The notes under the pieces: model-generated
Seen by the model: the letters and a program-made list of their open reading frames with translations, nothing else
Databases searched by the model: none
Told to the model about the DNA's origin: nothing
Translations under genes and position numbers: made by a program
Assembly: GCF_000160835.1 (NCBI RefSeq)
Contig: NZ_GG700737.1
Coordinates: forward strand, 1-64,000
From: Limosilactobacillus antri DSM 16041
Lineage (GTDB): Bacteria > Bacillota > Bacilli > Lactobacillales > Lactobacillaceae
Reading direction: 5' to 3'
DNA length: 64,000 bases
Shown here: positions 49,388-59,226 of the stretch, piece by piece
Layout of the letters: each line of letters begins with the position of its first letter
How positions within the stretch are numbered: the stretch's first letter is position 1

Positions 49388-50236
49388 ATGAAAAAGATTA
49401 AAGCAATCTGGCTACTGCTGCTTCTGCTTGTTCCCGCGGTTTTGCTGGCGGGCTGCGAGAGCGTCACGACCCGGGCAAATACCCAGGATACCTGGTCGCG
49501 GATTGAACGCCGCAAAAAAGTGGTGATTGGCCTCGACGACAGCTTTGTGCCGATGGGCTTTCGTGAAAAGAGCGGTAAGCTGGTCGGCTATGACGTCGAC
49601 TTGGCACGGGCAGTTTTTAAGCAGTACGGGATTAAGGTTGACTTTCAGACGATCGACTGGTCAATGAAGGAAACCGAGTTGAAAAACGGTACGATTGACC
49701 TGCTGTGGAATGGTTACTCCATGAACCCGAGCCGGAAGAAGAAGGTGGCCTTTAGCCGGCCGTATTTGGAGAACCGGCAGGTCCTGGTAACGAAGAAGAG
49801 CAGTCACATTGACGGCCTAAACGGGATGGCTGGGAAGTCGCTCGGTGTGCAGAATGGGTCCACCGGGGCGGCAGTGTTGGACGCGAAACCCAAGTTATTA
49901 AAGGATAAGATTAAGAACAAGTCCGCGGTCCTCTACGATACCTTCCCGGACGCCTTTATCGACCTAAACGCCAACCGGATTCAGGGAATCTTAATGGACC
50001 AGGTGTACGCCGACTACTATGTTGACCACCAGAAGGATAAAAACGCCTACAAGGTATATGAGAGCAAGCAACTGCCGGTCGAATACTTCGGCGTTGGGAT
50101 GCGGAAGGGTGACAAAACCCTCCAGAAGAAAATCAACCAGGGCTTGGGCCGGCTGCAAAAAGATGGCCAGCTCCGCAAGATTAATGAGAAGTGGTTCGGG
50201 AGGGACAGCAACTTCCTCGGACCAGATAGCGAATAA
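49388..50236 (+). CDS. Polar amino-acid-binding lipoprotein
   Basis: A 282-residue family 3 solute-binding protein. The signal peptide ends in the lipobox LLAGC (Cys about 23), so it is membrane-anchored. The binding domain starts at KVVIGLDDSFVPMGFRE, with GKLVGYDVDLARAVFKQYG and GTIDLLWNGYSMNPSRKKK, typical of HisJ/GlnH folds. The exact ligand is uncertain. It is the last gene of the T-box-controlled operon. Confidence 0.93.
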   Translation: MKKIKAIWLLLLLLVPAVLLAGCESVTTRANTQDTWSRIERRKKVVIGLDDSFVPMGFREKSGKLVGYDVDLARAVFKQYGIKVDFQTIDWSMKETELKNGTIDLLWNGYSMNPSRKKKVAFSRPYLENRQVLVTKKSSHIDGLNGMAGKSLGVQNGSTGAAVLDAKPKLLKDKIKNKSAVLYDTFPDAFIDLNANRIQGILMDQVYADYYVDHQKDKNAYKVYESKQLPVEYFGVGMRKGDKTLQKKINQGLGRLQKDGQLRKINEKWFGRDSNFLGPDSE

Positions 50237-50257
50237 CAACGCACCGGTTTTAAATGG

Positions 50258-50303
50258 CGACCTCCAGCGCTCAGCAACCACTGATCCTGGAGGCCGCTTT
50301 CTG
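50258..50303 (+). terminator. Hairpin after the ABC operon
   Basis: GCGACCTCCAG pairs with CTGGAGGCCGC (one bulge on each side) around a 19-nt loop, followed by TTTC. Confidence 0.55.
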
Positions 50304-50395
50304 CGCCTGTAACCGCTGGTTTGAATTTGCTGAACAGATAACGTATCATTAAATCCGGATGGAATTGAGTGTTTTGGACAGGAAGGATGATCTTG

Positions 50396-51649
50396 ATGCG
50401 GTATCAATTAACCACGGGGGTCAATTTAGAAGTAATTCCCACGAACAAATTTAATATGAACCAGCTCCTAATTAACTTTGCCACGCCGCAAACGGCGGAG
50501 AATGCTACGGCGCGGAACTTGTTAGCCAATTTACTCGAAACCAGTACGAAGAAGTACCCGACGCAAACCGCGCTGGCCGACCGGTTAGCGAATTTGTATG
50601 GTGCATACGTCAACATGGGGGTCAGCCGGGTCGGCCGGCTGCACTGCGTCCGCCTGAAAGCCAGCTTTGTCAATAATGAGCTGGCAAACGAGGACCTGTT
50701 CCAGCAACTGGTGGCGGTGATCCAGGAAATGCTGTTTAACCCGCTTGCCGATAACGGCCGTTTTGACGAGCCGACCTTTAACCGGCAGGCGATTAACCTG
50801 CGGAGCACCATTAAGGGCTACTACGATGATAAACAATTTTGGGCTGCCCGCCGGCTGCTGGACCTTTACTACCGTGATAATTCGGTAATGAAGGTCCCGA
50901 GCTTTGGCCGCTCCCAGGCAATCAGCCAGCTCACGCCCGCCAGCGTCTACCAGACATACCAGCAGATGATGGCCCACGACCGGGTGGATATTTTCTTCCT
51001 GGGAAACGTTGATGAAGGCCAGGTGGAGCGGGCGCTGGCCCAGTTGCCGTTTACGCCCCGGCCAAATGCCGCGGAGCAGCCCGAGATTCTATACCAGCAG
51101 CCGCTCTACCGGCAGGTCCAACGGCAGGTGGAATACCAGCCGGTCAGCCAGGCCAAGCTCAACATTGGCTACCAGCTGCCAGTGTATAGCGGTGAGAAAC
51201 TGTACTATGCCGGGCTCGTCTTTAACGACCTCTTTGGGGGCAGTCCGTTTTCTAAACTGTACATGAATATTCGTGAACAGGCTGGCCTGGCCTATTACGC
51301 GGCCAGTCGCTTGATGCCGTTTAACGGCCTGGTGAGCGTGCAGTCAGGGATTGACTCAAGACGGGCGGCCCAGGTAGAGGAACTGATTGATGAGCAGTTG
51401 GCAGACTTGCAAGCGGGCCGGTTTAGTGCTGAACGGTTTGCGGAAGTGCAAAACGGCCTAGCCAACCAGTACCTGTCGAGCAATGACCTGGCCGGAAACA
51501 TCCTTGGTCGACGGCTGACCAACCGGTTGCTAGGCCTGCCCAACCAGGACGAAGCAGCCGCGATCCATGCGGTAACTCGCGACCAGGTAGTTAAGGTGGC
51601 GAAGATGATGAAAAAGCAAGCGGTATACTTATTAAGTGGTGAGAATTAA
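50396..51649 (+). CDS. ymfF: M16-family protein without the zinc motif (YmfF-like)
   Basis: A 417-residue protein with two M16 beta-barrel halves. The position expected for HxxEH reads NLLANLLETST, so it lacks metal ligands and is probably the inactive partner of the next gene. R in REQAGLAYYAAS (about residue 295) is the family's conserved C-terminal motif. The start is the ATG at 50396, 9 nt after GGAAGG. The ymfF-ymfH-rodZ-pgsA order is common in Firmicutes. The substrate is unknown. Confidence 0.88.
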   Translation: MRYQLTTGVNLEVIPTNKFNMNQLLINFATPQTAENATARNLLANLLETSTKKYPTQTALADRLANLYGAYVNMGVSRVGRLHCVRLKASFVNNELANEDLFQQLVAVIQEMLFNPLADNGRFDEPTFNRQAINLRSTIKGYYDDKQFWAARRLLDLYYRDNSVMKVPSFGRSQAISQLTPASVYQTYQQMMAHDRVDIFFLGNVDEGQVERALAQLPFTPRPNAAEQPEILYQQPLYRQVQRQVEYQPVSQAKLNIGYQLPVYSGEKLYYAGLVFNDLFGGSPFSKLYMNIREQAGLAYYAASRLMPFNGLVSVQSGIDSRRAAQVEELIDEQLADLQAGRFSAERFAEVQNGLANQYLSSNDLAGNILGRRLTNRLLGLPNQDEAAAIHAVTRDQVVKVAKMMKKQAVYLLSGEN

Positions 51650-51654
51650 ACTAA

Positions 51655-52953
51655 ATGGAGAACTATCTTTATCGTGAATTTAACCGGGCCGTCTACCGGG
51701 AAACGCTGGCTAACGGCTTGCGGGTGGAGCTGATGCCCATGACCGGCTTTAACAAGACCTACGCGATCATGACCACCGATTTTGGCTCGATCGACAATCA
51801 CTTTATTCCCTACCAGGGGGATGAGCCGGTGTGGGTGCCAGACGGGACGGCCCATTTCTTGGAGCATAAGCTCTTTGAAAAGCGGGATTACGATGCCTTT
51901 GACCTCTTTGGCGAGCTGGGCGCGGATTCCAACGCCTTTACCAGCTTTACCCAGACCAGTTACCTTTTTTCGACGACAAGTCACCTGCACGAAAACCTGG
52001 ATGTGCTCCTTGACTTTGTGCAGGAACCGTACTTCACGGAGCAGATGGTGGCAAAGGAACAGGGGATTATTGGCCAGGAAATTCAAATGTACAATGACGA
52101 CCCGAGCTGGCGCCTCTATTTGGGAATGCTGGGTAACCTCTATCCGCACGACCCGATGCGGGTTGATATTGCCGGCACCGTGGAGTCAATCAGTCAAATT
52201 ACGCCGGCCACGTTAATGGAATGCTACCAGACCTTTTATCAGCCGAGCAATATGACCCTGCTGCTGGCGGGGAAGCTAAATCCAGCACAGGTGATGGCAT
52301 GGGTCAAGACCAACCAGGAGCGGCGGTCGTTCGTGCCGCAAAAAGCGCCGCAGCGGCTGTTCGAGCTGAATGACGCCACCGGTCACGATGTGATTCCGTT
52401 CCGGTCGTTGACGATGAACGTTTCCCGGCCCAAAATCATGGTCGGGGTGCGGGGCACGAAAGTCTTTACCACCGGCCACGAGCGCCTGAAACATAAGCTG
52501 GCGGTCGACCTGCTGCTGGATCTATTATTGGACGACACTTCAGCAAATTATCTGCGTCTGTATGACCAGGGGATTATTGACGATTCCTTCGGGTATAGCT
52601 ATGACCTGCAACGGGGTTTTGCTTTTGCGGCAATCAGCACCAATACCGACCGCTTGGAGGATTTTGCTGATGAAATCATGGCGATTTTGGAAAAGGCTGA
52701 CCAGGAACTGAACCAGGCAGCCGAGCGCTTTGCGGGGATCAAGCGGGCTGAACTAGGCCGGCTGATTAGCCTGCTTGATTCTCCAGAAGCAGTGGGCAAC
52801 CGCTATGCCGGCCGCTTGTACGACAATGCCAACCTGATGGATGAAATCCGGCTCTTGCGGGAAATTGAATTAGCTGATTTGCATCAGGCGGCGAATGACC
52901 TGCTTGCACCCCAAGCGATGTCGGTGTACCAAGTCGTTCCCCAGCACCAGTAA
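51655..52953 (+). CDS. ymfH: M16-family zinc peptidase (YmfH-like)
   Basis: A 432-residue protein with the inverted zinc motif HFLEH (about residue 64) and the downstream ligand Glu in EQGIIGQEIQMYNDDP (about 140), so it is catalytically competent. It lies 5 bp after the ymfF-like gene, with only a weak ribosome site, so coupled translation and a heterodimer with YmfF are likely. Similar pairs process peptides in pheromone or bacteriocin systems (AlbEF-like) or act in housekeeping roles. Confidence 0.9.
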   Translation: MENYLYREFNRAVYRETLANGLRVELMPMTGFNKTYAIMTTDFGSIDNHFIPYQGDEPVWVPDGTAHFLEHKLFEKRDYDAFDLFGELGADSNAFTSFTQTSYLFSTTSHLHENLDVLLDFVQEPYFTEQMVAKEQGIIGQEIQMYNDDPSWRLYLGMLGNLYPHDPMRVDIAGTVESISQITPATLMECYQTFYQPSNMTLLLAGKLNPAQVMAWVKTNQERRSFVPQKAPQRLFELNDATGHDVIPFRSLTMNVSRPKIMVGVRGTKVFTTGHERLKHKLAVDLLLDLLLDDTSANYLRLYDQGIIDDSFGYSYDLQRGFAFAAISTNTDRLEDFADEIMAILEKADQELNQAAERFAGIKRAELGRLISLLDSPEAVGNRYAGRLYDNANLMDEIRLLREIELADLHQAANDLLAPQAMSVYQVVPQHQ

Positions 52954-53039
52954 CGAAACCTTTTCTTAACTTTCAGCCTGCGGCTAGCATGATATAATTA
53001 TCCAGTGAGTAAAACTAAGCAATTAATGGAGATAAGATA

Positions 53040-54131
53040 ATGAGTGAAAACGACAGCGAACAACAAATTCAAATTGGCAAAAAGCTGCGGGAGGCCCGCC
53101 AAGCCAAGGGTTACACTTTAGACGACCTTCAACAAATCACGAAGATTCAAAAGCGGTACCTGATCGCCATCGAGGACGAAAAGTTCGATGAACTGCCGGG
53201 CGATTTTTACGTCCGTGCCTTTATTAAGCAGTATGCTGACACGGTTGGCTTGGATGGCAAGGAACTGTTGCGGGAATATGATGATGACCTGCCCGAGGCA
53301 AAGACGGCAGAGTATTCTGACCATATCTCCCAGGCGGTGGAAACCCGGGCTAGTCAGCGCAAGACCGTCAGCAATAGTGTTTCTAAGGCGCGCCAATACC
53401 TGCCAACGATTATCATCGCCTGTGTGATTGTGGTGGTCCTGGCGGCAATCTGGATTACCGCGATTGCCCGGAGTCACCGCGATTCTTCAACCCGGATTGA
53501 TAACAGTTCCGTCTCCGTTTCCGGGGAAAGCCGGAAGAAGTCATCCTCTGCTAAGAAGGCCTCAGCCAAAACTAGTCCGGCCAAGGTCAAGCTAACGGAG
53601 CAGAGCCGGACTGCCACTGCCGTTACCTACACGGCGGGCAAGCTGAACAAGGAAGTGGCCTTAGACATTCAGACGAGCGGCAGTTCAACGGTCCGGGCGG
53701 TGGCCAACAACACCAATACCCTCTTAAACCGGACCCTGGCCGCTAATGCTAAGACCAGCGTTAAGGTTGCCAAGGGGACGACTTCCCTGGTAATTACCGT
53801 CACCAACCCGGCGGTTACGACGATCAAACTCGGTGGCCGGACGGTTAACTTTACCAATAACGGCAAGGCCCAAACGACCCGGACGATTACGATCAACTTC
53901 GGCAGTCAGACCGCTAGTTCTTCAAGCACCGGCAATTCGACCGTAAATAATGGCCAGCGGACGACCACGAATAATCCGGCCAGCTCGGTAAACCGGTCGG
54001 CAACGACAAATACTACCACCGCGGGGACGACGAATACCACGACGACTAACCGTCAGCAGACGACGGCCCCTACGACCAGCAATCAGGGAGCCGCTGCGAC
54101 TAACGGTGGTCAGCAAACAAGCACGCGCTAA
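53040..54131 (+). CDS. rodZ: RodZ-like cell-shape protein with long Thr/Asn-rich tail
   Basis: A 363-residue bitopic protein. The N-terminal helix-turn-helix (IGKKLREARQAKGYTLDDLQ to LPGDFYVRAFIKQYA) spans about residues 12-80. A TM helix is at about 121-142. A Ser/Lys-rich region and a DUF4115 beta-domain (about 185-285) follow outside. The last 75 residues are almost only T, N, S, Q, G and A (repeats like TNTTTAGTTNTTTTNRQQTT), a low-complexity extracellular tail. RodZ links MreB filaments to the elongation machinery. Confidence 0.92.
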   Translation: MSENDSEQQIQIGKKLREARQAKGYTLDDLQQITKIQKRYLIAIEDEKFDELPGDFYVRAFIKQYADTVGLDGKELLREYDDDLPEAKTAEYSDHISQAVETRASQRKTVSNSVSKARQYLPTIIIACVIVVVLAAIWITAIARSHRDSSTRIDNSSVSVSGESRKKSSSAKKASAKTSPAKVKLTEQSRTATAVTYTAGKLNKEVALDIQTSGSSTVRAVANNTNTLLNRTLAANAKTSVKVAKGTTSLVITVTNPAVTTIKLGGRTVNFTNNGKAQTTRTITINFGSQTASSSSTGNSTVNNGQRTTTNNPASSVNRSATTNTTTAGTTNTTTTNRQQTTAPTTSNQGAAATNGGQQTSTR

Positions 54132-54149
54132 TACGGGGAGGATAAGACT

Positions 54150-54734
54150 TTGAATTTACCTAATAAGCTAACCGTTGTTCGGTTAATCATTATTCCCTTC
54201 TTCCTAATTCTGATGGTAGTTCCCTTTAGCTGGGGGAGTGTGACCTTCTGGGGGGCAACCATTCCGGTGGCCCAGCTGATTGCGGCCATTTTATTTATCG
54301 CGGCCACCATCACCGATAATTTAGATGGCCGGATTGCCCGGAAGCACCACCTGGTGACCAACTTCGGTAAATTTACCGACCCCTTGGCAGATAAGCTGCT
54401 TGTAATGACCGCTTTTATTGTCTTAACCGGTAGTCAAGTGGTGCCGGCCTGGGTCACAACGATTATCATCTGGCGGGAACTTTCCGTTACCGGCTTACGA
54501 CTGTTGCTGGTGGAACAGGATGGAACGGTGCTCGCCGCTAAGATGCCGGGGAAGATTAAGACCACGACACAGTTTATTGCGATCATTTTCTTACTGCTAA
54601 ACAACGTTATTTTTGCCATCTGGAACATCCCGTTTGGTCAGATTATGCTGTACATCTGCCTGTTCTTCACCGTCTACTCTGGGATCGACTACTTCGTCCA
54701 GGGACGGGGCGTTTTCTCGGACGGCTTTAAGTAA
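54150..54734 (+). CDS. pgsA: Phosphatidylglycerophosphate synthase
   Basis: A CDP-alcohol phosphatidyltransferase that makes phosphatidylglycerol-phosphate from CDP-diacylglycerol and glycerol-3-phosphate. 194 residues with about five TM helices. The catalytic D-G-x2-A-R-x8-G-x3-D-x3-D motif is seen in DNLDGRIARKHH followed by FGKFTDPLADK (about residues 55-80). The start is a TTG at 54150, 7 nt after GGGAGG. A terminator at 54783 ends the operon. Confidence 0.96.
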   Translation: MNLPNKLTVVRLIIIPFFLILMVVPFSWGSVTFWGATIPVAQLIAAILFIAATITDNLDGRIARKHHLVTNFGKFTDPLADKLLVMTAFIVLTGSQVVPAWVTTIIIWRELSVTGLRLLLVEQDGTVLAAKMPGKIKTTTQFIAIIFLLLNNVIFAIWNIPFGQIMLYICLFFTVYSGIDYFVQGRGVFSDGFK

Positions 54735-54782
54735 TCAAATTAATGTAATGACGCGTCTTGCTGACTTGAGCGGACGCTGACG

Positions 54783-54831
54783 GGAGCGGGATACCGAACT
54801 AGGACGGCTAGTTCTGGCCCACTCCTTTTTT
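54783..54831 (+). terminator. Terminator of the ymfF-ymfH-rodZ-pgsA operon
   Basis: GGAGCGGG...GAACTAG pairs with CTAGTTC...CCCACTCC around GACGG, then TTTTTT. Confidence 0.88.
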
Positions 54832-54898
54832 GCCTTTGCTGAAATTCTTCGTGCAATTGCGGCGCAAAGCCGTGTTTAAATAATAGGAGGGTCCTGAC

Positions 54899-56146
54899 AT
54901 GGATGCAGAGATTATTGCGGTCGGAACGGAGTTAGTTTTAGGGCAGGTGACGAATACCAACGGTCCGCTGTTGGCCCGGACGCTGTCAGCGATGGATATC
55001 AAGGCGCCCCACCAGGTGACCGTCATGGATGACCAGGAACAGATTGTTGCCGCGATTAACAGCGCACGACAACGGGCGTCGCTTATTTTCGTCTGTGGCG
55101 GGCTGGGACCCACGACCGACGACGTTACCTTAAAGAGTACCGCTATTGCGCTAGGAACGGGCCTGACGACGGATGACCAGCACTGGGAGTGGATTAAGGA
55201 AACGTTCAAGGCCCGCCGGATTAAAATGCTCCCGGACAACATTCAGCAGGCTCGCTACCTGACCGGCGGGTCCCCGTTGGCAAACCCGGTTGGCCTGGCT
55301 TTGGGAAGCTGGTACGAACATGATGGTTTACAGCTGGTGGTTCTTCCGGGGCCCCCAGCGGAATTTCGGGCGATGCTGGAGAAAAGTGTCAAACCGCGCC
55401 TAGTTGCTAAGTACGGCACCGGAAGGAGAATTAGCAGCCGGACCCTCAACTTTTTAGGGCGGCCCGAGACGCAGTTAATGGCCGAAATTGAGGCCGCAAC
55501 GGCGCAATTTTCGGATATGACGGTGACCTCCTATGTTCAGCCGAGCCAGATCCAGGTACGGATTAACGTTTATGACCTGCCGCTCGCCCAGGCTAATGAC
55601 CTCCTGGAGAAGGTGACGGCTGCGATCTTGGCCGTCGAGCGCCCATACTTCTTTGGCTTTGGTGATAAGTGTACCCTGGTGGGGGAAGTCGTGAAGCTGC
55701 TAACGGCCCAGGGGAAAACCATTACCGGAGCCGAAAGCTTGACGGGCGGACTTTTCCAAAGCACGGTGTGCTCAGTCCCGGGAGCCTCCGCGGTGTTTAG
55801 GGGCGGGTTTGTAACCTATGCGGCGAGTGCTAAGGAACGGCTTCTAGGAATTGACCCGGCCGTGATTGCCGGCCACGGGGTTGTGAGTGCCCAGACCGCA
55901 GCGCAAATGGCAGAAAAGAGCCGGGAGCGGCTCGATGCCGACTTCGGCCTGTCCTTTACCGGGGTGGCCGGACCAGACGACCTGGAGGGCCAACCGGCAG
56001 GAACGGTTTGGCTCGGCCTGGCACGGCGGGGCCAGCCAAGCCAAACGAGGGAGCTCCACCTCGCTGCTTACCTGGGCCGCCAGGAAATCAGAAATTTGAG
56101 TGTCCAGTACGGCCTGCAAATGGCTTTCCGGGCGTTACAGGGCTAG
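54899..56146 (+). CDS. cinA: CinA-family protein (competence/damage-inducible)
   Basis: 415 residues. The N-terminal MoaB-like domain (AEIIAVGTELVLGQVTNTN, VCGGLGPTTDDVT) spans about residues 1-170. The C-terminal CinA/PncC domain with NMN-deamidase motifs (TGAESLTGGLFQSTVCSVPGAS region and FTGVAGP) spans about 255-412. It acts in pyridine-nucleotide recycling and is classically co-transcribed with recA. AGGAGG precedes the ATG. A LexA-type box lies right after its stop codon, in front of recA. Confidence 0.95.
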   Translation: MDAEIIAVGTELVLGQVTNTNGPLLARTLSAMDIKAPHQVTVMDDQEQIVAAINSARQRASLIFVCGGLGPTTDDVTLKSTAIALGTGLTTDDQHWEWIKETFKARRIKMLPDNIQQARYLTGGSPLANPVGLALGSWYEHDGLQLVVLPGPPAEFRAMLEKSVKPRLVAKYGTGRRISSRTLNFLGRPETQLMAEIEAATAQFSDMTVTSYVQPSQIQVRINVYDLPLAQANDLLEKVTAAILAVERPYFFGFGDKCTLVGEVVKLLTAQGKTITGAESLTGGLFQSTVCSVPGASAVFRGGFVTYAASAKERLLGIDPAVIAGHGVVSAQTAAQMAEKSRERLDADFGLSFTGVAGPDDLEGQPAGTVWLGLARRGQPSQTRELHLAAYLGRQEIRNLSVQYGLQMAFRALQG

Positions 56147-56162
56147 GCGAACCGCTGTTCGC
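56147..56162. promoter_or_regulatory. LexA (SOS) box upstream of recA
   Basis: GCGAAC-CGCT-GTTCGC, a perfect inverted repeat that fits the Gram-positive LexA consensus CGAAC-N4-GTTCG. It ends 7 bp before the recA -35 box, so LexA should repress recA here. Confidence 0.88.
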
Positions 56163-56169
56163 ATTTTTC

Positions 56170-56198
56170 TTGAGTTTTGTGGGGAAAACTGGTATCGT
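56170..56198 (+). promoter_or_regulatory. recA promoter
   Basis: -35 TTGAGT at 56170-56175, 17-bp spacer, extended -10 TGGTATCGT ending at 56198. Confidence 0.75.
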
Positions 56199-56237
56199 TA
56201 ATTGACAGAGATTAAGTCCGATAAAGGAGGAAGTAAT

Positions 56238-57311
56238 TTGGCAGACCAGCGTAAAGCAGCATTAGATAAAGCACTTCAAAAGATCGAAAAGGACTTTGGT
56301 AAGGGTTCGATTATGCGGATGGGTGATGCCGCCGACATGAAGATCGCCACGATTTCCAGTGGTTCACTGGCGATCGACAAGGCCCTTGGTGTTGGTGGTT
56401 ATCCGCGCGGCCGAATTGTAGAAATTTATGGTCCGGAAAGTTCGGGGAAGACGACGGTGGCCCTCCATGCCGTGGCGGAAGTTCAACGTCAGGGCGGGAC
56501 CGTTGCTTATATTGATGCCGAAAACGCCTTAGACCCGCAGTATGCGGAGGCCCTCGGCGTGGATGTCGACAACCTCCTGCTTTCCCAACCGGATACCGGT
56601 GAAGAAGGGCTGGCAATTGCCGATGCCCTGATTGCCACCAGCGCAATTGATCTCGTCGTCATTGACTCCGTTGCCGCCCTGGTTCCCCAGGCTGAAATCG
56701 ATGGCGATATGGGGGACCACCACGTTGGCTTGCAGGCGCGGCTAATGTCCCAAGCATTGCGGAAGCTTTCCGGTGAAATTAACAAGACCAAGACGATTGC
56801 GATCTTTATCAACCAGATTCGGGAAAAGGTCGGGGTCATGTTCGGCAACCCCGAAACGACTACCGGTGGCCGGGCCCTCAAGTTCTATTCCACCATCCGG
56901 ATGGAAATCCGCCGGGCGGAGCAGATTAAAAACGGCACCGACGTGGTGGGGAGCAAGGCTAAGGTCAAAATTGTCAAGAATAAGGTGGCGCCACCGTTTA
57001 AGCGGTGCGAAGTTGACATTATGTACGGGGAAGGCATTTCTAAGACCGGGGAACTGCTCGACATGGCAGTCGAACAGGACTTAGTCAAGAAGAGTGGTGC
57101 CTGGTACTCATACGGCAACGAACGGATTGGCCAGGGTCGGGAGAATGCCAAGAAATGGCTTGCTGACCACCCAGACAGCATGATGGAACTGATGAATAAG
57201 GTCCGGGTTGCTAACGGGATGAAGCCTCTGGAAGAAAGCAAGAAACCGGCTGACGATGGTGACACTCCTGCTGGCCAGCAAGAAACCATTGAAGAGGCCA
57301 GTAAAAACTAA
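56238..57311 (+). CDS. recA: Recombinase RecA
   Basis: It forms the DNA strand-exchange filament and is the LexA co-protease. 357 residues from a TTG at 56238, 8 nt after GGAGG. Walker A is GPESSGKTT (about residue 64), Walker B is [10 protein letters not shown], loop L1 is [20 protein letters not shown] and L2 is [22 protein letters not shown]. The usual DAEHA reads DAENA here. The acidic C-terminal tail (about 330-357) is present. Confidence 0.98.
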   Translation: MADQRKAALDKALQKIEKDFGKGSIMRMGDAADMKIATISSGSLAIDKALGVGGYPRGRIVEIYGPESSGKTTVALHAVAEVQRQGGTVAYIDAENALDPQYAEALGVDVDNLLLSQPDTGEEGLAIADALIATSAIDLVVIDSVAALVPQAEIDGDMGDHHVGLQARLMSQALRKLSGEINKTKTIAIFINQIREKVGVMFGNPETTTGGRALKFYSTIRMEIRRAEQIKNGTDVVGSKAKVKIVKNKVAPPFKRCEVDIMYGEGISKTGELLDMAVEQDLVKKSGAWYSYGNERIGQGRENAKKWLADHPDSMMELMNKVRVANGMKPLEESKKPADDGDTPAGQQETIEEASKN

Positions 57312-57329
57312 CTAGTTGATTAAACAATT

Positions 57330-57363
57330 AAGGGAGCACGGGTAGCTGTTGCTCCCTTTTTTG
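57330..57363 (+). terminator. Terminator of recA
   Basis: AAGGGAGCA pairs with TGCTCCCTT around an 11-nt loop, followed by TTTTT. Confidence 0.92.
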
Positions 57364-57389
57364 CTGGGCAGGCGACTAAATAATAATAG

Positions 57390-57418
57390 TTGACACCTTC
57401 CTTGACCAAGCTTAAAAT
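57390..57418 (+). promoter_or_regulatory. Promoter of rny
   Basis: -35 TTGACA at 57390-57395, 17-bp spacer, -10 TAAAAT at 57413-57418. The leader is about 80 nt. Confidence 0.8.
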
Positions 57419-57505
57419 TTAATTTGTGTGATGCTTTTTTTTAGCGTGACACGGTGAAAATTATTAACCAACCAACAACAAAATAGTTGAAGCGGGGGTG
57501 AAATT

Positions 57506-59059
57506 ATGCAGTTATTTATTTTCGCCGCGCTTGCTATGGTTGTCGGTCTTATTATTGGCTATGCTATTCGTAAGGGAACCTACGAAAAACAGTTAGCAGC
57601 AGCGAAGCAGACCGCTACGGGAATTATTTCGACCGCGAAGAGCGAAGCGGAAACGGCGAAAAAGGAAGCAATCCTGGAGGCGAAGGAAGAAAGCCACCGG
57701 TACCGTGAAAACGTTGAAGATGAACTAAAACAGCGCCGCAGTGAGGTTCAGCGGCAGGAGGACCGACTCCTGCAGCGGGAAACCAGCCTTGACCACAAAG
57801 ATTCCGCGTTAGAACGGCGTGAATCAGCGGTTGGCAAACGTGAACACAAACTGGATCAGGAAACCGAAAAACTGCGCCAGCAACAGCAGGCAGCTGCCGC
57901 CTTAGTGGAGCAGCGCCAGACCGAGTTAGAGAAAGTGGCGCAGATGTCGCACGACGATGCGAAAGACCTGCTTCTGACGGAAATGAAGGAACAGCTCAAG
58001 ACCGAGCGGGAAGTAATGATTCGTGACAGTGAGCAGGAAGCCGAAGTGACCGCGGAGCGTAATGCTAAGAAGCTGATTGTGGAGGCAATTCAGCGGAGCG
58101 CTGCCGACGTCGTTTCTGAAACGACGGTCTCGGTTGTTAACCTGCCGAATGACGATATGAAGGGCCGGATTATCGGTCGGGAAGGCCGGAATATCCGGAC
58201 CTTAGAAACCCTAACTGGAATTGACCTGATTATTGACGATACGCCGGAAGCAGTCGTTTTGAGCGGCTTTGATCCCGTTCGCCGGGAAATTGCCAAGCTG
58301 GCCTTGGAAAAGCTGATTCAGGATGGCCGGATTCATCCGGCACGGATTGAAGAGGCGGTTGATAAGGCCCGCAAGGACATGGACAGTCAGCTCCGGGAAA
58401 CTGGTGAGCAGGCGCTCTTTGACCTTGGAATTCACGCGATGCATCCAGACCTGATTAAGACGGTTGGCCGGATGAAGTACCGGACCAGCTATGGACAAAA
58501 TGTCCTCAGCCACTCGATTGAGGTTGCCAAGCTGGCCGGGATCATGGCGGGAGAACTAGGTGAAGACGTTGCCCTGGCTAAACGGGCCGGACTCCTCCAC
58601 GACATTGGGAAGGCGGTTGACCACGAGGTTGATGGCTCCCACGTCGAATTGGGGGTTGAATTGGCGCGGAAGTACAAGGAGAACAAGGTTGTGGTCAACA
58701 CAATCGCCTCCCACCACGGTGACGTGCCAGCGACATCGGTCATCGCCGTGCTGGTCCAGGCGGCAGATGCAATTTCTGGTGCCCGGCCGGGTGCCCGGAG
58801 CGAGTCCTTGGAGCAGTACATTCAACGGCTGAAGAAGCTAGAAGGAATAGCTAATAATTACGATGGTGTCGACCATAGTTTTGCCATTCAGGCTGGTCGT
58901 GAATTGCGAGTAATTGTCAAGCCGAAGAAGATTTCCGACATGGAAGCAACGACTTTGGCTCATGATATTAAACAACAAATTGAAAAACAGTTAGAATATC
59001 CAGGCCATATTAAGGTAACGGTTATTCGTGAAGTCCGGGCGGTTGACTATGCAAAGTAG
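57506..59059 (+). CDS. rny: Ribonuclease Y
   Basis: A membrane-anchored endoribonuclease that starts bulk mRNA decay. 517 residues: N-terminal TM helix (about 3-21), a long coiled coil (about 25-200), a KH domain ([15 protein letters not shown], about 215) and an HD domain with HDIGKA (about 368), which supplies the metal site. GGGGGTG precedes the ATG. It has its own promoter and terminator. Confidence 0.97.
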   Translation: MQLFIFAALAMVVGLIIGYAIRKGTYEKQLAAAKQTATGIISTAKSEAETAKKEAILEAKEESHRYRENVEDELKQRRSEVQRQEDRLLQRETSLDHKDSALERRESAVGKREHKLDQETEKLRQQQQAAAALVEQRQTELEKVAQMSHDDAKDLLLTEMKEQLKTEREVMIRDSEQEAEVTAERNAKKLIVEAIQRSAADVVSETTVSVVNLPNDDMKGRIIGREGRNIRTLETLTGIDLIIDDTPEAVVLSGFDPVRREIAKLALEKLIQDGRIHPARIEEAVDKARKDMDSQLRETGEQALFDLGIHAMHPDLIKTVGRMKYRTSYGQNVLSHSIEVAKLAGIMAGELGEDVALAKRAGLLHDIGKAVDHEVDGSHVELGVELARKYKENKVVVNTIASHHGDVPATSVIAVLVQAADAISGARPGARSESLEQYIQRLKKLEGIANNYDGVDHSFAIQAGRELRVIVKPKKISDMEATTLAHDIKQQIEKQLEYPGHIKVTVIREVRAVDYAK

Positions 59060-59087
59060 TTAGCCAATCAGCCAGCGTTATCAAACA

Positions 59088-59125
59088 GGAGGTTGGGAAT
59101 CAACTCAACCTCTTTGCTATTTTAA
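59088..59125 (+). terminator. Terminator of rny
   Basis: GGAGGTTG pairs with CAACCTC around GGAATCAACT, then TTTGCTATTTT. Confidence 0.75.
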
Positions 59126-59226
59126 AGATAATAATGCGGGTGCCGACTGCCCGCTTGCACTGGCGGGGTCCAGAAAATATAATTATCATATGTAACTTAT
59201 GCAGAGTTTTTAATGAGGTGAACTTG

